Shown piece by piece: positions 36,286-42,621 of a DNA stretch of 64,000 bases (position 1 is the stretch's first letter; each line of letters starts with the position of its first letter). The stretch spans positions 62,001 to 126,000 of the forward strand of contig JACTMI010000028.1 in assembly GCA_014584695.1 (NCBI GenBank). Direction: 5' to 3'. The DNA is from Acidobacteriota bacterium (GTDB taxonomy: Bacteria > Acidobacteriota > Thermoanaerobaculia > Multivoradales > JAGPDF01). The position numbers were made by a program, and so were the translations under genes. Below the pieces are notes generated by a model. It was not told the origin of the DNA. It ran no database searches and worked only from the letters and a program-made list of their open reading frames with translations.

Positions 36286-38436
36286 ATGAGCGGAGCAGCG
36301 TGGCAGAGCGCCGAGAGGAGTCGGCAGTTGAGGGTCTTCTCGAGGCGGACGGCCGGCGCCGTGCGGGTCTCGCTGGCGTTGGCGCTGGCCTGCGTGCCGT
36401 CGCTGGCCCAGGAAGCCGGAACCGTCGCCGAAGTCCAGGACATGGCGATCGCCGAGCCCGCGCGCCCGACTCCGGAACGGGTCGAGCGGGCCCTCGCCGA
36501 GGTCTATCCGGCGCTGGTCAACATCACCGCCGTCACCCGCCAGTTCGCCGAAGGGCGCGCCATGCGCTTTCCGAGCGCCGGCAGCGGCGTGATCGTCGAC
36601 GCCGCGGGACACGTCCTGACCAACTTCCACGTCGCCGGCAACACGACGCGCATCCGCTGCACGCTGACCTCGGGCGAAGTGGTGGAGGCGGACATCGTCG
36701 CGCACGATCCGCTGACCGATCTGTCGGTGCTTCGCCTCCGCCTGGAGCGGGCCGGCCGCGCGGCGCCACTCTTCCGGCCGGCGAGATTGGCGGTCGACGT
36801 CGAGCTGTCGGTCGGAGATCCGGTGCTGGCGATGGGCAACCCTTTCGCGCTCTCCTCCTCGGTCACGCTCGGGATCGTCTCGAATCCGCGCCGGGTATTC
36901 ACCGACTTCGCCGCCAGCGAGATCTCGGAAATGGACCTCGGCGACGGCGAGACCACCGGCCGCTTCACGCAGTGGATCCAGCACGACGCCCTGATCCTGC
37001 CCGGCAACTCCGGAGGTCCGCTGGTCGATCTCGAGGGGCGCGTGGTCGGGATCAACCAGCTCGGCGGCGGCGGCATGGGATTCGCGATCCCGGCGCGCGT
37101 CGCCGCCGACGTGCTGCGGCGGGCGCTATCGCAGGAGGGTCTTCGCCGCGGGGATCTAGGCTTGCGGGTGCTACCCGTCGCGAAGCTCGGGAGACTGGCG
37201 GGAGCGCTCGTCTCGGCCGTGCTGCCCGGCTCGGCGGCGGCCGCCGCGGGCGTCGAGCCGGGCGACCTGCTGCTGTCTCTCGACGGCACTCCGGTCACGG
37301 TCCGGTTCTTCGAGCAGGTGCCGGAGCTCTACGAGCGGATTGCCGAGCTCACCGTCGGCGCGGCCGTGAAGCTGGAGATCGATCGCGCGGGGGAGCGGAA
37401 GGTCCTGCCCGCGGTCGTCGACGCGCTCGAACGGACACGCGGCGAGGAGGGGGAGTTTCGCGCCCTCGGGCTTTCCGCCCAGGAGCTGACCGGGCCGATG
37501 GTGCTGGCGCGCAACCTGCCGGTGCGGCGTGGGCTCCTGGTCACCGGGTTGCGGCCTGGCCAGGCCGCCGCGGCTGCGCGGCCCCAGATCCAGGCCGGCG
37601 ACGTGGTCACGGCGCTGGCCGGCCGCGAGGTGGCTCGCCTCGAGGACCTGGAGCGCGCGCTGGCGGTGACGGGCGGTCCCGATCTGCTGATCGAGCTGCG
37701 CCGCGGTGAGCAGCGGTTGATGAGCGTCCTGCGGCTTCCGGATCGCCGCAACGGGCGCCAGGGCGGCGAGCTGCCGAAGGCCTGGTTGGGAGTGCGCACC
37801 CAGGTGTTGACCCCCGAGCTCGCCGCCGCGCTCGGCCGGGCCGGTGAGACCGGCTTCCGGATCACCGAGGTCTTTCCGTGGACCGAGGCTGCGCGCGCCG
37901 GCCTGGAAGTGGGGGACCACCTGCTGGCCCTGGACGGAGAGCCGCTGGACGCCTCGCGCGTCCAGGACGCGGAGGATCTGCGGCGCGCGATCGAGGAGCG
38001 CGGCATCGGCGACCGGATCGAGCTCGAGCTGCGCCGCGGGGAAGCCCATCGGACGCTGGCCGTGACGCTGGAGCCGCGGCCCCTGGGGGCCGAGCAGGCA
38101 CGGCGCAGCCGTCAGGAGGATTTCGAGCTCGCGGTGAGGGATCTGACCTTCCTCGACCGGATCGAACAGCATTGGGAGCGCGAGCAGGCTGGAGTCGTGG
38201 TCACCGAGGTGACCAGCGGCGGCTGGGCGCACATGGCGGGCCTGCGGACGGGAGACCTGGTGGTCAGGGTCGGCACGGTCGAGGTTCCGGATGTCGCCGC
38301 CTTCGAGCGCGCGATGGCCGGCGCGGTGGCGGAGCGGCGGGAGCTGGTGACGCTTTTCCTGCGCCGCGGCCCGCGCACGCACTTCGTCTTTCTGGAACCC
38401 GAATGGCCCGAAGCTCCGGGAGGTGCGGCGCCATGA
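36286..38436 (+). CDS. HtrA/DegP-type periplasmic serine protease with several PDZ domains
   Basis: The 716-residue protein has an N-terminal export signal (SLALALACVPSLAQ). The trypsin-like domain has an intact triad: His115 in LTNFHVAG, Asp145 in DPLTDLSVL, Ser242 in LPGNSGGPLVD. Three or four PDZ-like modules follow (GALVSAVLPGSAAAAAGVEPGD; VTGLRPGQAAAAARPQIQAGD; ITEVFPWTEAARAGLEVGDH; VTEVTSGGWAHMAGLRTGD), against two in DegP. The ATG at 36286 has GGAGGGG upstream and a TACACT box some 30 bases before it. The stop overlaps a catalytically dead paralogue. Confidence 0.9.
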   Translation: MSGAAWQSAERSRQLRVFSRRTAGAVRVSLALALACVPSLAQEAGTVAEVQDMAIAEPARPTPERVERALAEVYPALVNITAVTRQFAEGRAMRFPSAGSGVIVDAAGHVLTNFHVAGNTTRIRCTLTSGEVVEADIVAHDPLTDLSVLRLRLERAGRAAPLFRPARLAVDVELSVGDPVLAMGNPFALSSSVTLGIVSNPRRVFTDFAASEISEMDLGDGETTGRFTQWIQHDALILPGNSGGPLVDLEGRVVGINQLGGGGMGFAIPARVAADVLRRALSQEGLRRGDLGLRVLPVAKLGRLAGALVSAVLPGSAAAAAGVEPGDLLLSLDGTPVTVRFFEQVPELYERIAELTVGAAVKLEIDRAGERKVLPAVVDALERTRGEEGEFRALGLSAQELTGPMVLARNLPVRRGLLVTGLRPGQAAAAARPQIQAGDVVTALAGREVARLEDLERALAVTGGPDLLIELRRGEQRLMSVLRLPDRRNGRQGGELPKAWLGVRTQVLTPELAAALGRAGETGFRITEVFPWTEAARAGLEVGDHLLALDGEPLDASRVQDAEDLRRAIEERGIGDRIELELRRGEAHRTLAVTLEPRPLGAEQARRSRQEDFELAVRDLTFLDRIEQHWEREQAGVVVTEVTSGGWAHMAGLRTGDLVVRVGTVEVPDVAAFERAMAGAVAERRELVTLFLRRGPRTHFVFLEPEWPEAPGGAAP

Positions 38437-39356
38437 ACTCGACTCGACTTCGTCTCCGGCGACTCTGGCCGATTCTCGGGGTGGCGGTTTGCCTCCTCGC
38501 GCTCGCGCGCGGCGCGGGTGCATCCGACGGCGCTGACTACGCGCGACTGCTCGAGCGCGTGGCTCCCGCCATCGTCAACGTCAAGGTAGTGCTCAAGACC
38601 GAGATCGACTTCGGCGGATCGATGCAGGATCAGGAGTCGACCCTGGAGGCGCGCGGCGCACTGGTGGATCCGCGCGGATTGGTCCTGGTCTGGAATTCGC
38701 AGATCTCGGCCGGCCGGCTGCTCGAGGCGGCACGGCAGATGGGTGCCGCCGAGGGCTTCCAGATCAAGATCACGCCGACCGATTTCCGGGTCTCGGTGGC
38801 CGGCCGCCCGAAGGAGTACCGCGCCTTTCTCGCCGGGTCCGATTCCGACCTCGATCTCGCTTTCCTGCAGATCGAGGACGAGATCGAGGCGCCCCTGCCG
38901 GCGATCGACTTCGACGAGGCGCGCCCGGCTCGCCTGGGGGAGACGGTCGTGGGCGTCTCCCGGCTGCTGCCCACCTTCGATCGCGCGGCCTTTTTCGAGG
39001 CCGGCCGCGTGGCCGGCGAAGTTCGCAAGCCACGCCGCGCCTGGGTGCTCGATATCTCCCCGGCACTGCTCGGCCTGCCGGTGTTCAACCTCCGTGGCGA
39101 GCCGGTGGGCGTGGTCGCCACCATTCTCTCGAGCGTCGGCGAAGGGGCCATGCCGGGGGCCGGCATGATGGGGATGTTTCTCGGCGGCGAGGGGCGCGAC
39201 ATCGGCCCCTTGGGCGTCTTCCTGGTTCCCGCGGATCGGGTTCGGGGGGCGTTGACCCAAGCGCGGAAGCGGGCGCTGGAATTGCTGGCCGAGAGGGCGG
39301 CTTCACCCGAGCCGGCGCCGGCGGCGACCGCCGAGCCTTCGCCGCCCCGTCGTTGA
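38433..39356 (+). CDS. catalytically inactive HtrA-like paralogue (pseudoprotease)
   Basis: The 307-residue exported protein (signal residues about 10-31) keeps the trypsin-like core pattern APAIVNVKVVLKTE, SDLDLAFLQIEDE and LPVFNLRGEPVGVV. The catalytic His region reads VLVWNSQIS (no His), and the Ser site reads PALLGLPVFN, with Leu in place of the nucleophile. The Asp region is kept. No PDZ domain is present. The ATG overlaps the stop of the active HtrA, so the two are made together; a regulatory or scaffold role for the active enzyme is inferred. Confidence 0.75.
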   Translation: MNSTRLRLRRLWPILGVAVCLLALARGAGASDGADYARLLERVAPAIVNVKVVLKTEIDFGGSMQDQESTLEARGALVDPRGLVLVWNSQISAGRLLEAARQMGAAEGFQIKITPTDFRVSVAGRPKEYRAFLAGSDSDLDLAFLQIEDEIEAPLPAIDFDEARPARLGETVVGVSRLLPTFDRAAFFEAGRVAGEVRKPRRAWVLDISPALLGLPVFNLRGEPVGVVATILSSVGEGAMPGAGMMGMFLGGEGRDIGPLGVFLVPADRVRGALTQARKRALELLAERAASPEPAPAATAEPSPPRR

Positions 39357-39387
39357 CCTCGGCGAGGAGACCTCGAGGGGTCGCAGC

Positions 39388-39684
39388 TCAGCGTTCGCGG
39401 ACCGGCTCGGGCTCGATCTTGAGCATCCGCGCCCAGGCGGCGCGGAGATTGTCGGGCAGGTCGAGCCGAGGGAACAGCTCCCGCACTTCGTCGCGGCTCA
39501 CGAAGGTCCAGATGTCGTCCCAGTCGGCGTAGCGGAGCAGCTGCGAAATCGCCCAAGCGCGCTGCTCGGCCGGCTCTTCCGCGAGCAGGCGGCGCAGTTG
39601 CTCCGCGGTCATCGGCCGATCCGGGAAGAAATAGAGCGTATCGCCGCTCTGGACATCGGGCAGATCGGTTCCGGGAGCGTGCAT
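39388..39684 (-). CDS. small protein of unknown function (98 residues)
   Basis: I do not recognise a family. The protein is acidic to neutral, helical and without a signal or membrane segment, with a Trp-rich middle (RAWAISQLLRYADWDDIWTFV). The ATG at 39684 follows TATACT by only nine bases, which supports this start over a longer frame that runs back through the tRNA gene. It stands alone, convergent with the HtrA pair. Confidence 0.65.
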   Translation of the reverse strand: MHAPGTDLPDVQSGDTLYFFPDRPMTAEQLRRLLAEEPAEQRAWAISQLLRYADWDDIWTFVSRDEVRELFPRLDLPDNLRAAWARMLKIEPEPVRER

Positions 39685-39693
39685 CCGCCGATC

Positions 39694-39721
39694 AGTATAG
39701 CGGCTCGCCGAGCCGACGCAA
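39694..39721 (-). promoter_or_regulatory. promoter of the 98-residue protein gene, leaderless arrangement
   Basis: TTGCGT (39721-39716) and TATACT (39699-39694) have a 16-base spacer on the minus strand. The -10 ends nine bases before the ATG. It lies back to back with the tRNA-Gly promoter. Confidence 0.6.
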
Positions 39722-39726
39722 GCCGC

Positions 39727-39755
39727 TTGACCGGGCCGGGGGCGTTCTGTAGATT
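39727..39755 (+). promoter_or_regulatory. promoter of tRNA-Gly(CCC)
   Basis: TTGACC, a 17-base spacer and TAGATT: the clearest sigma-70-like promoter in the window. The -10 ends 21 bases before the tRNA. Confidence 0.75.
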
Positions 39756-39776
39756 GTCCCGAGAGCGCGCAGGCGC

Positions 39777-39852
39777 GCGGGCATAACTCAGCTGGTAGAG
39801 TGCAAGCTTCCCAAGCTTGATGTCGCGGGTTCGAATCCCGTTGCCCGCTCCA
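39777..39852 (+). tRNA. tRNA-Gly (anticodon CCC)
   Basis: A 76-base cloverleaf. Acceptor GCGGGCA pairs with TGCCCGC, the anticodon stem is CAAGC/GCTTG with loop TTCCCAA (anticodon CCC), the T-loop is GGTTCGAATCC, and CCA is encoded. Confidence 0.96.
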
Positions 39853-39867
39853 AACCGACTCTCCTCC

Positions 39868-39890
39868 GGCGGCCGTTTGGCCGCCGTTTT
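39868..39890 (+). terminator. intrinsic terminator after tRNA-Gly
   Basis: A 7-bp GC stem (GGCGGCC with GGCCGCC), loop GTTT, then GTTTTC. It separates the tRNA from the bactofilin gene, which has its own ribosome site. Confidence 0.65.
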
Positions 39891-39904
39891 CACTGGAGGC
39901 GCCG

Positions 39905-40345
39905 ATGTCCTTCTTTCGCCGCCGGGCCGAACCGGAGCGGACCGCCGCGAAGGCCTCCGTGCGCACCGAGACGAATGCGGAGGGCGAGACGCGGCTGGCA
40001 CGCGGCATCCGGATCGAGGGAGAGGTGGAGGGCTCCGCCCCCGTCGTCGTCGAGGGCGTGATCCTAGGTCAGATCCGGCTCGGCAGCCGACTCACCGTCG
40101 CGCCGGGCGGCAGGGTGGCCGGTGCGGTCGAAGCCGACGTGGTGCGCGTCGAAGGGGTGCTCGAAGGTGATGTCCGCGCGCGGGAGCGTTTCGAGCTTCT
40201 CGCCGGCGGCTCGATGTCCGGGGAGGTTTCGGCGCCCAGGATCGTGATCGCCGAAGGGGCTCACCTCGAGGGCCAGATCCAAATGGAAAGCGGGGCCGCC
40301 GAAGCCCTCGGCGCAGCCGCCGCACGCCAACGCGACGCAGGCTAG
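39905..40345 (+). CDS. bactofilin family cytoskeletal protein
   Basis: Bactofilins polymerise without nucleotide into filaments that organise the cell envelope and polarity. The 146-residue protein has the short basic, disordered N-terminus and the DUF583 beta-helix with a hydrophobic residue every few positions (GIRIEGEVEGSAPVVVEGVI; VVRVEGVLEGDVRARERFEL; RIVIAEGAHLEGQIQM). The start ATG follows GGAGG by about five bases. Confidence 0.92.
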   Translation: MSFFRRRAEPERTAAKASVRTETNAEGETRLARGIRIEGEVEGSAPVVVEGVILGQIRLGSRLTVAPGGRVAGAVEADVVRVEGVLEGDVRARERFELLAGGSMSGEVSAPRIVIAEGAHLEGQIQMESGAAEALGAAAARQRDAG

Positions 40346-40354
40346 CCGGCCCCC

Positions 40355-41332
40355 TCAGAGCCTCGGGGACTCGCCACCGAGGTTGGTCCAGAGCTCCACC
40401 AGATCGGAGGGTACCGGCGCTTCGAGGCGCAGAGGCTCGCCGGTGACCGGGTGCTCGAGGGCGAGGCGCCAGGCGTGCAGCGCCGGCCGAGGAAAGCGCG
40501 AGACCAAGGTCCGATCGGCGCCGGCGAGCGCGCGCCAGCGATTCTCCCCGTAGACCGGATCCCCGATCAGTGGATGCCCGAGGTGCTTGAGGTGGACCCG
40601 GATTTGATGGGTTCTGCCGGTGTGCAACTCGATTTCGAGCCAGGCGGCGGCGGCACAGGTGGCGCGCACTCGCCAGCCGGTGCGCGCCGGCCTGCCGGCC
40701 GCCCGGACCGCCATCCGCTGCCGCTCGGTCGCGTGCCGTCCGATCGGCGCTTCGATCGATCCTGCCGCCGTGCGAGGTCGCCCGTGGACGATCGCGAGGT
40801 AGCGCTTGTCGATCCGCCGCTCGGCGAATTGCCGGACGAGGGCGCGATAGGCGGCCTCGGTGCGTGCCACCAGCATCACGCCCGAAGTGTCCCGGTCGAG
40901 CCGGTGCACGATTCCGGGGCGGCCCGGGCCGCCGACTCCGGCGAGCTCCGGAAAGCGAGCGAGAAGGCGGTGGACCAGAGTCCCGGTCGAGCGACCAGCG
41001 CCCGGATGCACGACCAGGCCGGCCGGCTTGTCGATGGCCAGCAGGTGCGGATCGACGTGCAGCAGGGCGAGCGCGCCCGCCTCCGGCTCGATTCGGTCCT
41101 CGGCGCGCGCCGGTGGATCCCAGCGGATCTCGGCACCCTCCCGCAGTGCCTCGCTCGGCCTGGCCGCCGGTCGGCCGTCGACGAGGACGCGGCCGCTCCG
41201 GATCCAGGCCTGGATCTGATTGCGCGCGACGCCGAGGTGCGCGGCGAGGAAACTGTCGAGGCGTCCGGCTGCCGCATCCGCCGCGACGTGAATCGCGGCG
41301 CCGGCCGGTGGCGCTCCGAGGGGAGCGGTCAC
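40355..41332 (-). CDS. rluD: RluA/RluD-family pseudouridine synthase
   Basis: The 325-residue enzyme isomerises uridines in rRNA. An N-terminal S4-type RNA-binding domain (RLDSFLAAHLGVARNQIQAWI) precedes the catalytic domain with HRLDRDTSGVMLVART, where the Asp after HRL is the nucleophile, and HTGRTHQIRVHLKHLGHPL. RluD acts on helix 69 of 23S rRNA; assignment within the RluA family is by length and the S4 domain. The GTG start overlaps the lspA stop (GTGA), the common lspA-rluD pairing. Confidence 0.9.
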   Translation of the reverse strand: MTAPLGAPPAGAAIHVAADAAAGRLDSFLAAHLGVARNQIQAWIRSGRVLVDGRPAARPSEALREGAEIRWDPPARAEDRIEPEAGALALLHVDPHLLAIDKPAGLVVHPGAGRSTGTLVHRLLARFPELAGVGGPGRPGIVHRLDRDTSGVMLVARTEAAYRALVRQFAERRIDKRYLAIVHGRPRTAAGSIEAPIGRHATERQRMAVRAAGRPARTGWRVRATCAAAAWLEIELHTGRTHQIRVHLKHLGHPLIGDPVYGENRWRALAGADRTLVSRFPRPALHAWRLALEHPVTGEPLRLEAPVPSDLVELWTNLGGESPRL

Positions 41333-41850
41333 GTCCGGTCGGCCGCCGGCGCGGTCGCGGGCCGGGCCCGGAAGGCGTCGAGCAGCAGCAGCACGAGCCC
41401 AACGGAGATGGCGCTGTCGGCGACGTTGAAGTCCGGCCACCGGTAGCTGCCGAGATAGACACCGACGAAGTCCGTGACGGCTCCCGTGCTCACCCGGTCC
41501 AGCAAGTTGCCGACCGCGCCACCGAGCACCAGCGACAGGGCCCAGAGCAGGAGGCGGTCGGAGGCCGGCGTCCGTCGGAAATACCAGACCACCACGGCGA
41601 TCGCGGCCGCGCCGAGCAGCGCCAGCAGCCAGGCGGCGCCCGCGGCGCCGTGATCGGCGAACAGGCCGAAGGCGACACCGGTGTTCTTGACGTGGGAGAG
41701 ATGGAGCAGGCCGGGCAGGATCTCGCGCGAGCTCGGTGTCGGCAGGTGCCGTTCGACCAGCCACTTGGTCCACTGGTCGAGCGCCAGCACGGCGAGAGCG
41801 AGCAACAGGAATCGCGCCTTGATCGCGCGCGCCGGGAGGGACCCGCTCAC
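41329..41850 (-). CDS. lspA: lipoprotein signal peptidase (signal peptidase II)
   Basis: LspA cuts the signal peptide from prolipoproteins at the inner membrane, and this window encodes several such substrates. The 173-residue protein has four hydrophobic segments. The conserved motifs are LDQWTKWLVE, HVKNTGVAFG, and the catalytic Asp pair in GNLLDRV and FNVADSAIS. GTG start overlapping the acpS stop. Confidence 0.95.
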   Translation of the reverse strand: MSGSLPARAIKARFLLLALAVLALDQWTKWLVERHLPTPSSREILPGLLHLSHVKNTGVAFGLFADHGAAGAAWLLALLGAAAIAVVVWYFRRTPASDRLLLWALSLVLGGAVGNLLDRVSTGAVTDFVGVYLGSYRWPDFNVADSAISVGLVLLLLDAFRARPATAPAADRT

Positions 41851-42236
41851 CGAGCCGCGCGCTCCAGGACCACCACCGCCGCCGCCGTGCGGGCGTCGTG
41901 CGTGATCGAGAGGTGGATCGAGCCGACACCGAGTGCCGCCGCCCGTTCGGCGGCGGCGCCGTGCAGCTCGAGGCGCGGGACGCCGCCGGTCCCGCGGACG
42001 ATCTCGATCTGGCGGAACGTCACGCCGAGCGCCCAGCCGGTGCCGAGGGCCTTCATCGCCGCCTCCTTGGCGGCGAACAACCCCGCCAGGTGAGCCACGC
42101 GCGGCGCGCCGGTCAGCGGGCGAGCCTCCCCAGGACGACAGATCCTCGCCACCGCGGCCTCGCCATGCCGGTCGAGCAGCCGGGCCATCCGGTCGAGGTC
42201 GACGAGGTCGATGCCGATGCCGAGGATCTGGGACAT
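41847..42236 (-). CDS. acpS: holo-[acyl-carrier-protein] synthase
   Basis: AcpS loads 4'-phosphopantetheine from CoA onto acyl carrier protein. The 129-residue product has the Mg-binding motif GIGIDLVDLDRM and LFAAKEAAMKALGTG. The ATG at 42236 was chosen because the conserved N-terminus begins there; a longer frame upstream adds unrelated residues. It leads the acpS-lspA-rluD unit. Confidence 0.94.
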   Translation of the reverse strand: MSQILGIGIDLVDLDRMARLLDRHGEAAVARICRPGEARPLTGAPRVAHLAGLFAAKEAAMKALGTGWALGVTFRQIEIVRGTGGVPRLELHGAAAERAAALGVGSIHLSITHDARTAAAVVVLERAAR

Positions 42237-42303
42237 GACGAAGCGAGAACCCGCCCGAGTGAGGATATCGCGCAGCGCCAGGAGACCGTGAGTTTCGGAG
42301 TCG

Positions 42304-42579
42304 TCAGACTCCGCGCTCCGGAGGAGCCGGCGGGCCTCCGGCCGGCACACGGCGCAAGAGCAGGTCGAGGTCGTGGAGCGCCCAGATCAGGTGGACGAGT
42401 CCGAAGCCGGCGATCGCGCCCCGCGCCCAGGGGGCGAGCGCCAAGTGCCGGAGCTGGGCCCAGGGGAGTAGCTCGAAGAGGCGGCTCCAGGATGGTGTCC
42501 AGGGCGAGACGAGGAGGAACAGCCCGGCTTCGACGCAGTAGACGACGAAGAGCAGGCGAAAGAGCGATTCGGCGCGCAC
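42304..42579 (-). CDS. small membrane protein of unknown function
   Basis: The 91-residue protein has two or three hydrophobic segments (LFRLLFVVYCVEAGLFLLVS; AIAGFGLVHLIWALHDLDLL) and a Pro-rich C-terminus. I recognise no family. The start is a GTG at 42579. It may share a transcript with acpS downstream (67-base gap) or with the long FecR-like gene upstream (42-base gap). Confidence 0.55.
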   Translation of the reverse strand: MRAESLFRLLFVVYCVEAGLFLLVSPWTPSWSRLFELLPWAQLRHLALAPWARGAIAGFGLVHLIWALHDLDLLLRRVPAGGPPAPPERGV

Positions 42580-42621
42580 GGAAGGCCGGATCCTAACCCA
42601 GCCCTCCGGGCCCGCCGTCGA

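Noticed and set aside
39685-40008. N-terminal extension of the 98-residue protein running back across tRNA-Gly
   Set aside because: The extension would be read through the tRNA and its promoter. A clean TATACT box sits between it and the ATG at 39684.
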